From Mycobacterium ostraviense (GTDB lineage: Bacteria; Actinomycetota; Actinomycetes; Mycobacteriales; Mycobacteriaceae), in assembly GCF_002705925.1 (NCBI RefSeq), contig NZ_NKRE01000001.1:2869282-2933281 (forward strand): DNA of 64,000 nucleotides. The letters are read 5' to 3'. The notes beneath the pieces were generated by a model, which did no database searches, was not told where the DNA came from, and saw only the letters and a program-made list of their open reading frames with translations. Both the position numbers and the translations under genes were made by a program. Shown one piece after another: positions 1 through 8,014 of this stretch (the stretch's first letter is position 1; each line of letters opens with the position of its first letter).

Positions 1-468
1 GCCATGCTGGCGCTTCGTTTGGGTTGTCAGACGGGCATTTTCGCCGCCATCGCGCCGGTGGCGGGCACGCTGTTGACCGACTGCTCACGCGCACAGCCGA
101 CCTCGGTCCTGCAGATCCACGGCACCGCCGACGAAAGTGTCCCGTACGCCGGCGGACCTGGTAAAGCCGTGACGGCCAACGGAACTCCTCGCGTCGACGG
201 CCCGTCGGCGCCAATGGTGAACGCCACCTGGCGGGGCATCGACGGCTGTGGACCGCCATCGGCGAGCACTTCCGGGGTGGTGACAACCGAATCCGCCGAG
301 TGTCCGGACGGTCGTACCGTCGAATTGATTTCGGTAGCCGGGGCCGGCCATCAGTGGCCCGGCAGTACCCGCGGCCCACTGCTGGAAAAGCTGGGCCTGC
401 CCGAACCATCGACAGCGCTCGATGCGACCGAAACCATCTGGCAGTTCTTCAGCCGGCACCACCGCTGA
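1..468 (+). CDS. LpqC-like esterase / PHB depolymerase family, C-terminal part
   Basis: The 5' end lies outside the window; the frame is open from base 1. The visible 155 residues start just after the place where this alpha/beta-hydrolase family has its GxSxG nucleophile elbow, with AMLALRLGC following the expected serine. HGTADESVPYAGG carries the family's acidic residue and GAGHQWPG the catalytic histidine. Known members (mycobacterial LpqC, polyhydroxybutyrate depolymerases) are secreted esterases or lipoproteins. A signal peptide or lipobox cannot be checked because the N-terminus is missing. It converges on the ABC transporter pair, with 36 bp between the stop codons. The family call is firm; the substrate is unknown. 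Confidence 0.75.
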   Translation, partial: AMLALRLGCQTGIFAAIAPVAGTLLTDCSRAQPTSVLQIHGTADESVPYAGGPGKAVTANGTPRVDGPSAPMVNATWRGIDGCGPPSASTSGVVTTESAECPDGRTVELISVAGAGHQWPGSTRGPLLEKLGLPEPSTALDATETIWQFFSRHHR

Positions 469-504
469 CGGCCCGCGCCGGCGTCGGTCAAGCTGGACGG
501 GGAA

Positions 505-1497
505 TCAGTCGCCGGCCAGCTCGCGGTGCTCGATCAGGTCGCGCATTCCCCCCGTACCGAGGCGCTCCCGGAAGGCCAGCGCCGTATAGCCGACGGCTGT
601 CGCGTCGGTGCGGGCTCGCGCGGTCGCCGAACGTGGTAGGTGAAACAGCACGCCTATTTCGCCGAAGTAGTCTCCAGGTCCGGCCACTTTCACCAATTCC
701 TCACCACCGTCGGCTAATTCGTGGACGATCTCGAACTCGCCCTCGGACACCACATAGATCTGGTCACCCATCGTGCTCTGCTCGAACAGCACCTCACCGG
801 CCTTCAGGTGCACCGTTTCTGGCGGCCGGTTCGTCTCGGTGAAGTCGGGTGTCAGCTCAACGACGCGATCCGCCATCGGCAGCATTCGGCTGTCATGGGT
901 CGCGACCACGACGACGCGGTCACCGTCGGCGAGTTCGCGGATCAGCCGCAGCACCTCCTCAACCTGGATGAAGTCGAGGTGCGCGGTCGGTTCGTCGGCC
1001 AGGATCAACGGCGGATCCAGCGCGATCGCGCGGGCAACCGCGACCCGCTGCTGCTGTCCGCCACTGAGGTCGCCGGGACGATGTTTCATTCGCTCGGCGA
1101 GGTTCACACGAGTCAGCAATTCCTCGGCGCGCTTTCGCGAGGCGGCGCGCGACATCCCGGCCGCCCGCATCGGAACCATCACGTTTTCCAGGGCGGTGAG
1201 GCTCGGTACCAGATTGAACGCCTGAAAGACGATGCCTACCTTGTCACGCCGGTATTTCGCCAGCGCGGCGCCCTCCAGGCTGGTGATGTCGACGTCTTCG
1301 AACTTGATCGCACCGGACTTCGGACGCAGAATGCCGCCGAGGCAGGACAGCAACGTCGTCTTCCCACAGCCACTGGGCCCAAGCAGGATTACTAGGGAAC
1401 CGGCCTCCACGTCGAGGTTCAAGCCGTTGATCGGCCGCAACGCGTAGCCGCCGCTGTAGTACTCGACGACGAGGTTCTGAATGCTGAGATCGCCCAC
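505..1497 (-). CDS. ABC transporter ATP-binding protein with C-terminal cyclic-nucleotide-binding domain (Rv0073-like)
   Basis: This 330-residue protein joins two modules. Residues 1-222 form an ABC ATPase with Walker A GPSGCGKTT (about 40-48), signature LSGGQ (144-148), Walker B LILADE (164-169) and switch His201. Residues 225-320 look like a cNMP-binding domain, with GDQIYVVSEGEFEIV and the phosphate-cassette-like GDYFGEIGVL. Length and architecture match M. tuberculosis Rv0073, annotated there as a glutamine transporter ATPase. The ATPase is nevertheless of the LolD/MacB type that pairs with FtsX-like permeases, which fits the permease 3 bp upstream. Inferred: nucleotide binding or membrane-state sensing gates the transporter. 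The substrate is unknown. Confidence 0.9.
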   Translation of the reverse strand: MGDLSIQNLVVEYYSGGYALRPINGLNLDVEAGSLVILLGPSGCGKTTLLSCLGGILRPKSGAIKFEDVDITSLEGAALAKYRRDKVGIVFQAFNLVPSLTALENVMVPMRAAGMSRAASRKRAEELLTRVNLAERMKHRPGDLSGGQQQRVAVARAIALDPPLILADEPTAHLDFIQVEEVLRLIRELADGDRVVVVATHDSRMLPMADRVVELTPDFTETNRPPETVHLKAGEVLFEQSTMGDQIYVVSEGEFEIVHELADGGEELVKVAGPGDYFGEIGVLFHLPRSATARARTDATAVGYTALAFRERLGTGGMRDLIEHRELAGD

Positions 1498-1500
1498 AGC

Positions 1501-2550
1501 TCAAGGACCTCCGAACGCGAGCGCTGGGTCGACGGTCACGACCCGCTTCAAACCGGCCAGGCTGGCCAGCAGGCCGATCACGATCGCCACCACCGGCAGC
1601 GCCAGGTAGGCCCACGCGGGCACGGCGACGATCATCGGGAACAACGGCGCCAACAACTTTGACAGGATCACGCCTATCACCGCGGCGAGCAGGGAGACGA
1701 CCAGTGCCTGCAATGCCAGCCCCGCCATGATCGAACGTGTCGGCGTGCCTATCGCTTTGAACACTGCGAAATCGCGCATGCGCTCGAGTGCGGAGAGGTA
1801 CACCACCGATCCCACGATCAGCGCCGCCACGATCCACAGCAAGACCGCCACGATGGAGATCGAATTCACCGCGACCCGCAACGGGCGTACCAAATCGTGG
1901 ACCGCGCCCGCGCGGTCGTATGTCTGGTAGCCGTCGGGAAGTGCCCGGGGCGAGCCGTCGACTCCGATGGAGGTGACCATCGGCTGTCCGTTGTAGGCCA
2001 GTTGCTGTAGCCCCTCGGTGGTCAGGAAGATGTTGGGGATCTTGGCCAAGGCGGTCGAATTGGGCACAATGCCGACGATCCGCAAGGTATGCGCACCGAC
2101 TTGCAGGGTATCGCCGAGGTGGCGGCCCAGCGTGCTCGACACCGCCACCTCGTCCGGCTTGGACGGGGCGCGGCCATCGGAGACCTGCGGCATGCCGGGC
2201 CCGTGCTCGGGTGCGCCGAAGGCGGTGACGTTTCGCGTCGATGTGCCCTCTTTCATGATCGTCCCGACACAGCCCAGCGGTGCGGCAGCCGTGACGCCGG
2301 GCTCGGCGGCCACGCGGGCCAGGTCAATGTCGGGGAACGGGGTCGAACCCAGGAACGGCCCGGCCGCGCCGGCCTTGACCACGAATTGGTCCACACCCAT
2401 CGAGTCGACGGTGTGCTGGGCCTCGACCCGGAAGCCGTTCGCGAGACCGGTCAGAACCAGCGTCATCCCGAAGATCAATCCGGTACTGACGACGGCGATG
2501 ACCAGGCGCCGTTTTCTCCACTGCATGTCGCGCAGGGCCGCGAAGAGCAT
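1501..2550 (-). CDS. FtsX/MacB-type ABC permease (Rv0072-like)
   Basis: This 349-residue protein has one N-terminal membrane segment (about residues 16-38), a periplasmic MacB-like core domain and three C-terminal membrane segments near residues 230-345. That is the usual topology of FtsX-domain permeases. It ends 3 bp before the ATPase gene on the same strand, so the two are an operon with the permease first. Length and pairing match Rv0072/Rv0073 of M. tuberculosis. FtsX-domain systems act as mechanotransmission devices or exporters at the envelope rather than as amino-acid importers, so the old glutamine-transport label is doubtful. No substrate-binding protein is adjacent. Confidence 0.88.
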   Translation of the reverse strand: MLFAALRDMQWRKRRLVIAVVSTGLIFGMTLVLTGLANGFRVEAQHTVDSMGVDQFVVKAGAAGPFLGSTPFPDIDLARVAAEPGVTAAAPLGCVGTIMKEGTSTRNVTAFGAPEHGPGMPQVSDGRAPSKPDEVAVSSTLGRHLGDTLQVGAHTLRIVGIVPNSTALAKIPNIFLTTEGLQQLAYNGQPMVTSIGVDGSPRALPDGYQTYDRAGAVHDLVRPLRVAVNSISIVAVLLWIVAALIVGSVVYLSALERMRDFAVFKAIGTPTRSIMAGLALQALVVSLLAAVIGVILSKLLAPLFPMIVAVPAWAYLALPVVAIVIGLLASLAGLKRVVTVDPALAFGGP

Positions 2551-2816
2551 TCCCAGAACCTACCAACGTCCCCGGCGTCCCGGTCCAGGTTTTGTCCGGG
2601 CCGGCCGCCCACCGGGCCGGCGACGCCATCCGATGTCACCGGTAACATGGGCGTTCGGTCGCCAGTGGGATCCTTTGGCGCCATCGTCGTGGTGACATCG
2701 CGCCCGGCGTGGCTGCGCGGATCGACGGTCGACAGGGTTGAGACCACAGCCCCGGGCTTAGTAGTGGTTGTCTGGGAACTAGCGGTGTCCCACCAGCAAC
2801 GGATGTGAGATACAGC

Positions 2817-3194
2817 ATGATCGAACAATCTGGCGATCCGGTAACTCCGACTGCTTTCGGCATCGAGAAATCCCAGACAGATCAGGCGTTCGTGCTGGCC
2901 GTATCGGGCGACGTGGACATGCTCACCGCGCCGCAGCTCGCCGAGGCGATACAGACCGCGCTGGCCGCCGGCCCCCCGGCACTCATCGTCGACCTGTCAA
3001 AAGTGGACTTCCTGGCCTCGGCCGGGATGACGGTCCTCGTCACCGCTAACGCTCAGGTGGTGCCATCCACCCGATTCGCGGTCGTCGCCGACGGCCCGGC
3101 CACCAGCCGGCCGATCAAACTCATGGGAATCGATTCGGTGTTCCCCCTCTACCGGACGCTCGATAGCGCACTGAGCAGTTTTGCCGGCGAGTGA
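2817..3194 (+). CDS. STAS-domain anti-anti-sigma factor
   Basis: A single STAS domain makes up about 125 residues. The central DLSKVDFLASAGMTVLV contains the Ser in the position that anti-sigma kinases phosphorylate in SpoIIAA/RsbV-type antagonists. An in-frame GTG lies 12 bp upstream, but ATG 2817 was preferred because the conserved fold starts later and neither codon has a good Shine-Dalgarno sequence. Such proteins release a sigma factor by binding its anti-sigma kinase when unphosphorylated. No kinase or sigma gene is adjacent, so the partner must be encoded elsewhere. It stands alone between the divergent permease and the deacylase gene. Confidence 0.85.
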   Translation: MIEQSGDPVTPTAFGIEKSQTDQAFVLAVSGDVDMLTAPQLAEAIQTALAAGPPALIVDLSKVDFLASAGMTVLVTANAQVVPSTRFAVVADGPATSRPIKLMGIDSVFPLYRTLDSALSSFAGE

Positions 3195-3260
3195 GGCTTT
3201 CGCGGCCCCCGCAGCTTGACTTCATTGACTCAACCGATCGGGACGCCTACCGTCGACGCA

Positions 3261-3281
3261 TACGCTACGCACAGTAGCGTA
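3261..3281. promoter_or_regulatory. Palindromic operator before the deacylase gene
   Basis: Perfect 8-bp arms TACGCTAC and GTAGCGTA are separated by 5 bp (GCACA), and the site ends 23 bp before ATG 3305. Size and symmetry are typical of TetR-family operators, and its position would block transcription of the gene at 3305. No regulator gene is adjacent, so the cognate protein is unknown. Confidence 0.6.
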
Positions 3282-3304
3282 ATCGCGGAAATCCGGGGAA
3301 CAAC

Positions 3305-5077
3305 ATGTTGGATCTGAAGATCGTCGGCGGCACCGTCGTAGACGGCACCGGCGCGACGCGGTATCGCGCCGATATCGGCGTCAAGGGCGGCACGATCGTC
3401 GACGTTGTCCGCCGCGGATCTAACGACCCCACGATGGACGGCTTGGCGATGGCCGGCGCCGCCGAAACCATCGATGCGACAGGCCAATTGGTGGCCCCTG
3501 GCTTCGTCGACATCCACACCCACTACGACGGGCAGGTGAGCTGGGACGGCTTGCTCGAGCCGTCGAGCGGGCACGGGGTCACGACGGTGGTCACCGGCAA
3601 CTGCGGGGTGGGCTTCGCTCCGGTTCGCCCCGGCCGGGAGGACTGGCTGATCAAGCTGATGGAGGGTGTCGAGGACATTCCCGGCACCGCCCTGACCGAG
3701 GGCATCACCTGGGGCTGGGAGAGCTACCCCGAGTACCTCGATGCGATTGACGCGCGTACGTTCGCGATCGACGTGGGCAGTCAAATCCCGCACGGGGCCG
3801 TGCGCGGGTACACGATGGGTGTGCGCGGAGCCCGCAACGAGCCGGCGACCGCTGAGGACATCGTGGCGATGAGCCGGCTGGTCACCGAGGCGGTCGAAGC
3901 CGGCGCGCTCGGCTTTTCGACATCACGCACCCTGGCGCACCGCGCGATCGACGGCGAGCCGGTGCCCGGAACCTTCGCCGCCGAGGACGAGCTGTTCGGT
4001 CTCGGCCGCGCCATGGCAGCAGGCGGCCAGGCCGTCTTCGAGCTGGCCCCGCAAGGGGCCGCGGGTGAGGACATCGTCGGGCCCAAAAAGGAGCTCGATT
4101 GGATGCGGCGGCTGAGCGCCGAAATCGACCGGCCGGTGTCGTTCGCGCTCATCCAGGTCGACGCCGACCCGAACCTGTGGCGCGAGCAGCTTGACCTGTC
4201 TGCGGCCGCGCATGAGGCGGGCAGCCGGCTGCATCCGCAGATCGCGGCGCGCCCGTTCGGCATGATGATCGGCTTCCGCGGGCACCATGCCTTCGGCCAT
4301 CGGCCCACCTTCCGGCGGCTCAAGGCCGAATGCGGCCGCGACGAGCTGGCTCAGCGCCTCGCCGACCCGGCGGTGAAGGCCGCGATCCTGGCCGAGGAAG
4401 ATTTGCCGATCGACCCGACGGTGCTGTTCGACGGCATGTCCGCCTTCGTTCAGCACGCACTGGGACGTCTTTACGCGCTCGGCGATCCGCCCGACTACGA
4501 GCCCGCACCCGACCGCACAGTCGCCGCGATCGCGGCGGCGCAGGGCGAGGACCCGCTGGCGACCCTCTACGACCTCATGCTCGAGGCGGACGCGACCGCC
4601 ATGCTGATGCTGCCGTTGTTCAACTACGCCGACGGCAATTGCGATGCGATCCGGGAGATGATGCTGCACCCGGCCGCGGTGCTGGGGCTTTCCGACGGCG
4701 GCGCTCATTGCGGAATGATCTGTGACGCTTCATATCCGACGTTTCTGCTGACACATTGGGCCCGCGACCGTCGCCGGGGCGAGCAGTTGCCGCTGGAATA
4801 CGTGATCCGCAAGCAATCCCGGGACACGGCGTATCTGTTCGGCCTCACCGACCGCGGCACCATCGAGCCCGGGAAGAAGGCCGACATAAACGTCATCGAT
4901 ATGGACCGGCTGACGCTGCATCCCGCGGTGATGGCCTACGATCTGCCGGCCGGTGGTCACCGAATCTTGCAGAGCGCAAGCGGATACACCGCCACGATCG
5001 TCAGCGGGACGGTCACCCGGCGCAACGGCGTAGACACCGGGGCCCGCCCCGGCCGTCTGGTCCGCGGCGCGCGCTGA
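3305..5077 (+). CDS. N-acyl-D-amino-acid deacylase / amidohydrolase family protein
   Basis: The 590 residues have the amidohydrolase layout. An N-terminal beta-sandwich strand ([13 protein letters not shown]) leads to the metal-binding strand [12 protein letters not shown] near residues 68-79. C-terminal elements include DGGAHCGM and the closing strand with [15 protein letters not shown]. This is the D-aminoacylase (N-acyl-D-amino-acid deacylase) subgroup, which hydrolyses N-acyl-D-amino acids or related cyclic amides. The full length fits the 500-600 residue family. ATG 3305 follows a palindromic operator. A hairpin 37 bp downstream may end the transcript. The natural substrate is not predictable from sequence alone. 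Confidence 0.85.
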   Translation: MLDLKIVGGTVVDGTGATRYRADIGVKGGTIVDVVRRGSNDPTMDGLAMAGAAETIDATGQLVAPGFVDIHTHYDGQVSWDGLLEPSSGHGVTTVVTGNCGVGFAPVRPGREDWLIKLMEGVEDIPGTALTEGITWGWESYPEYLDAIDARTFAIDVGSQIPHGAVRGYTMGVRGARNEPATAEDIVAMSRLVTEAVEAGALGFSTSRTLAHRAIDGEPVPGTFAAEDELFGLGRAMAAGGQAVFELAPQGAAGEDIVGPKKELDWMRRLSAEIDRPVSFALIQVDADPNLWREQLDLSAAAHEAGSRLHPQIAARPFGMMIGFRGHHAFGHRPTFRRLKAECGRDELAQRLADPAVKAAILAEEDLPIDPTVLFDGMSAFVQHALGRLYALGDPPDYEPAPDRTVAAIAAAQGEDPLATLYDLMLEADATAMLMLPLFNYADGNCDAIREMMLHPAAVLGLSDGGAHCGMICDASYPTFLLTHWARDRRRGEQLPLEYVIRKQSRDTAYLFGLTDRGTIEPGKKADINVIDMDRLTLHPAVMAYDLPAGGHRILQSASGYTATIVSGTVTRRNGVDTGARPGRLVRGAR

Positions 5078-5113
5078 CGCGCTGGCCTTTGGCTTGGTCG
5101 TCGGGGCGGCAGA

Positions 5114-5134
5114 GCCGTCGGTACGGCCGACGGC
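5114..5134 (+). terminator. Hairpin downstream of the deacylase gene
   Basis: The stem GCCGTCGG/CCGACGGC (8 bp, perfect) has a 5-nt loop and lies 37 bp after the stop codon. No U-tract follows, as is common for mycobacterial terminator candidates. Confidence 0.4.
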
Positions 5135-5419
5135 GGTTCACTCGCAATTCGTCTGCTTACTGCGCGGTTTGCGGCGCTAGCTTCGATTGCTGAGGGTCAA
5201 AGTTTACGATCTGACCAACTTGGCGTCCGGGCGGCTCTAACAGTCCCTGAAGGTGGGACCGGCGTGGGGATCCCCGGCGCGGTCGGTTAAATCGCCCCGG
5301 CACGGCGGCGGTCGCGGACGGCCTGGATACCGCCGGCAAGTGCGTGGATTATGAGTCCTGACAGTGCACAACGGTACGGAATGTGGGCGGCGGTAACGCT
5401 CGTTTGATCGGCGGATTAC
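5135..5419. other. Intergenic stretch between convergent genes, no gene seen
   Basis: No frame in this stretch carries a plausible start, ribosome-binding site and recognisable protein. Apart from the hairpin just upstream, no feature stands out. Confidence 0.6.
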
Positions 5420-6379
5420 TTAGGAGGCGTGCCAGGCGTGCTTGGCCACCCGATAGAAGTTTGCGCCGAGAACGGCGTTGATGTCGGTGTGGGTCCATCC
5501 CCGCTGAGCAAGATGCTCGTCGAGCTCAAGCAGTGTTTCGGGTGTCATCCACTGGATCGGCCCCCAACGGGTGTAGCTGTCGTCGAATAGGTGCGGGTTG
5601 CGGGCGAATTCATCGATGACGTCGGCGTAGTCGAAGGAGAAGTCGGTACTGACACCGACGTGGTCGATGCCCACCAGGTCGACGGCGTATTCGAGGTGCT
5701 TGGTCATCGCCTCCAGGGTGGGGGTATTGGGTCCAAGGAAGATACCGACGCCGGTGATTCCGATGACGCCGCCAGTGGCGGCGTAGGCCCGGGCCTGATC
5801 GTCGGTGATGTTGCGGGGGTGATCCCAAACCGCCTGCATGCACGAATGGCTGTAAACGACTGGGCCTGTGGAGACCTCACACATGTCTAGTCCGGTGCGG
5901 GCACTGCAGTGCGAGCCATCCGGAACAATGCCGACGCTGTTCATCTCGGCAACAATTGCCCGGCCCCAGTCGGTCAGACCGCCATCGGTGCTGTCGAGGC
6001 AGCCGCTGCCGGCCCGATTGGCGTGGTTGTAGGTGGGCAGCAGGGTGCGCACCCCGAGGTTGGCCAACATCGACAGGTTGTCACGGTTGTCGTCAAGCGG
6101 GCGTGAATCTTCGAGGTCAAACACCACCGCGATGCCGCCAGCACCGGTAATCGCCTCAACATCGGCGGTGCCGGCCGCCAATTCCAGGGCGGGGTGAGCA
6201 GCGACAGCAGCGCGATAATGGCGCAGCAGCGCCGTCGCGTCGTTGAAGCTGTGTGGCGAATATCCCGCGTTGACCGATACCAATACGCCGGCGCGGTGCT
6301 GATAGCGGATCAGCGGGTCGATGGCGGTGTCAGTCCGAAGCGGCAAACAGGTGTGCTGGTCCCACAAGAGCGATGTCAC
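5420..6379 (-). CDS. Membrane dipeptidase family (peptidase M19) with altered metal motif
   Basis: The 319 residues follow renal-dipeptidase (M19) organisation: an N-terminal metal motif, FDLED near residue 92 for the bridging glutamate, DGSHCS near 154 and YSHS near 176 for later histidines, and GIDHVGVSTDF in the C-terminal barrel. The usual N-terminal DxHxD motif is here D7-Q-H9-T-C11, so the second aspartate ligand is replaced by cysteine. M19 enzymes cleave dipeptides, often with a D-residue, using two zinc ions. The neighbouring D-aminoacylase-type gene makes a shared role in D-amino-acid metabolism possible, but the two are convergent, not an operon. Activity may be changed. Confidence 0.85.
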   Translation of the reverse strand: MTSLLWDQHTCLPLRTDTAIDPLIRYQHRAGVLVSVNAGYSPHSFNDATALLRHYRAAVAAHPALELAAGTADVEAITGAGGIAVVFDLEDSRPLDDNRDNLSMLANLGVRTLLPTYNHANRAGSGCLDSTDGGLTDWGRAIVAEMNSVGIVPDGSHCSARTGLDMCEVSTGPVVYSHSCMQAVWDHPRNITDDQARAYAATGGVIGITGVGIFLGPNTPTLEAMTKHLEYAVDLVGIDHVGVSTDFSFDYADVIDEFARNPHLFDDSYTRWGPIQWMTPETLLELDEHLAQRGWTHTDINAVLGANFYRVAKHAWHAS

Positions 6380-6769
6380 GGATACCGATACTGCACCTCG
6401 ACCAAAAGGCGGGGTTGGCGATCCACGCGCCGTCAGGGCTCGACCGGGCCCTAGACACCTCGCTCGTCGATGCCGAAGTTGTCGCGATCATCGCGGAGCA
6501 GCAGGCAGTACGAGCCAGATACCCCGCTTCGGCATCTCGCTACCAGTTTCCCGCGCCGCCTGCCGGTGTCAGCGGCTTTGGCCCACGTTAGTGCGCACGT
6601 CGTTACGGATCGTGGGGATGGCGTTGCGAGGTCGTCGGGTAGCGGGTGTGGTTGTCGGCCTTGATTGTTCACGATGGCCGGTGCTGCGCGTATCGCGAAC
6701 GAATTCCTTGATGCGCCAACCCGTTTAAGCTCCGATCCGGTACTTGCAATGACCTGGCCGGCCACCAAC
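6380..6769. other. Gene-poor stretch upstream of the dipeptidase
   Basis: Open frames exist on both strands but none resembles a known protein or has convincing start signals. The stretch borders mobile-element debris and may be degraded sequence. It should contain the promoter of the dipeptidase gene. Confidence 0.5.
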
Positions 6770-7217
6770 TCAGTTGGTTGGTGGTGGTTGGGGTTGGAAG
6801 GGGTCATACCACCACCAGTCGGCGCGCTCGCCGGTGGGCCCAGGATAGGCTGCGACAGCGGGCGGGGGTTGGGTCGGCGGACGTGCCAGCGATCCTGCGC
6901 TTAGTTGCCGGCCGGTGTTGTCGGTGACGGTGGGATCGGCTGCGGGTCCGGTGATGGTGATGATGCCGCGGTGGTGGCTGCGGTGGTGATAGGGGCAGAC
7001 CAGCACCAGGTTGTCCAGCTCGGTGGCGCCGCCGTCTTCCCAGTGCTGCACCCGTCGCCCCGCACAGCTCGTCGCGCTCCATTTCGGCGGCGATCTCCAC
7101 GATGCGCCCATCAATCGCGTTGCGCTGACCGGCCAACTCCGCCAACTCCGCAAACAGCACCTCAAGACGCTCACCAGGACCGGCCACCACAGCCCCAGCA
7201 GGTGCACTCGACGACAT
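6770..7217 (-). pseudogene. 13E12-repeat family (DUF222/HNH) gene, internally deleted and frameshifted
   Basis: Two fragments lie in different frames. From ATG 7217 the N-terminus (VLFAELAELAGQRNAIDGR, ending near MERDELCGATG) matches the start of mycobacterial 13E12 proteins. The other frame carries the C-terminal HNH part VQHWEDGGATELDNLVL followed by CPYHHRSHHRG, then a Pro-rich tail to the stop at 6770. The DUF222 core of roughly 250 residues that normally lies between is missing, so a deletion joined the two ends out of frame. 13E12 genes are multicopy in mycobacteria. The product is not expected to be functional. Confidence 0.75.
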
Positions 7218-7355
7218 AACGACATCATCGCAGCCGGGTATGACAAGTCTGCGCCGGTGCGTGGCAGGTGCTCGACCGCACCCGATCGACCCGGACGGCC
7301 CGCCCGCGAAATTTAGTGCGCAGATCCGTCACCCCAAAACCGGCACAACCCGACG

Positions 7356-7619
7356 ATGTCGAAGCACTATGTGGCGCACCGCGAAGAGCACGCTGAGCAA
7401 GCAGTCCTGGCGACCCGCAGGTTGAAAGCCGCCGTCACCGCGGTCACGTTCTTCCGCGAGGACCGCGACGGCATGCACTCGTTCGACCGGGCCGATCGTT
7501 TTCTCCCGCACGGCTATTGCCTGCTGCCGCCCCTGCAGACCTACGACAAGCGCAGCGCGTTCCGTCGATCACTGGAGGATCGAGACGGCTCAGTTCTTGT
7601 ACCGTGTGATGCGCTCTAG
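7356..7619 (+). pseudogene. Remnant of a tyrosine recombinase / integrase gene
   Basis: The 87-residue frame includes HGYCLLPPLQTYDK, which resembles the zinc-like region of Tn554-type tyrosine recombinases, where the family has a YCLLPP..CDKGNACLTC pattern. Here most cysteines are lost and the frame ends soon after. There is no catalytic Arg-His-Arg-Tyr set. Together with the 13E12 remnant 140 bp away it marks old mobile-element activity. The assignment rests on one short motif and is moderate. Confidence 0.45.
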
Positions 7620-8014
7620 TCCTCCTGGGTTTCCCGTTCAACCGGTGCCTATAGCCTGGTGAGGGTGGTGTCCGGGCGGCAAGTTCGGCACCCCGCGCAC
7701 GCCATCGGCTGGCCGTGCCTTGCAGCTGATAGACATCGACCCGCAGCTGACCCGTCTCCATCCTCGGGAAGTGTAATGGCGGGTTCAGGGAAGCCAGCGT
7801 CACCATGGATCGGCTTATTGCCGACACGCTGCACACAGCGAAAGCGATCCGCCCAATTCTGCGGCCATCCGCCACGACGCTCGCGCCGCGCATACCGTGG
7901 CCGCGGAGGTCTCGTCGAGCACCCCCAGATTCGACCGGGCTCAACCCAACCGGACGTGAATTAGAACCTGTTACAGTTCACCCCACAACGCGCAACCTGA
8001 GTGGGAGTGGTGGC
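7620..8014. other. Non-coding stretch before the FAD dehydrogenase
   Basis: The downstream dehydrogenase frame extends in-frame to 7805, but the extension lacks conserved features and is Arg/Pro-rich, as expected for a chance frame. The stretch probably holds the dehydrogenase promoter. No other feature was recognised. Confidence 0.5.

Noticed and set aside
6451..6807. 118-codon minus-strand frame before the dipeptidase
   Set aside because: No family resemblance and poor composition; probably degraded DNA near mobile debris.
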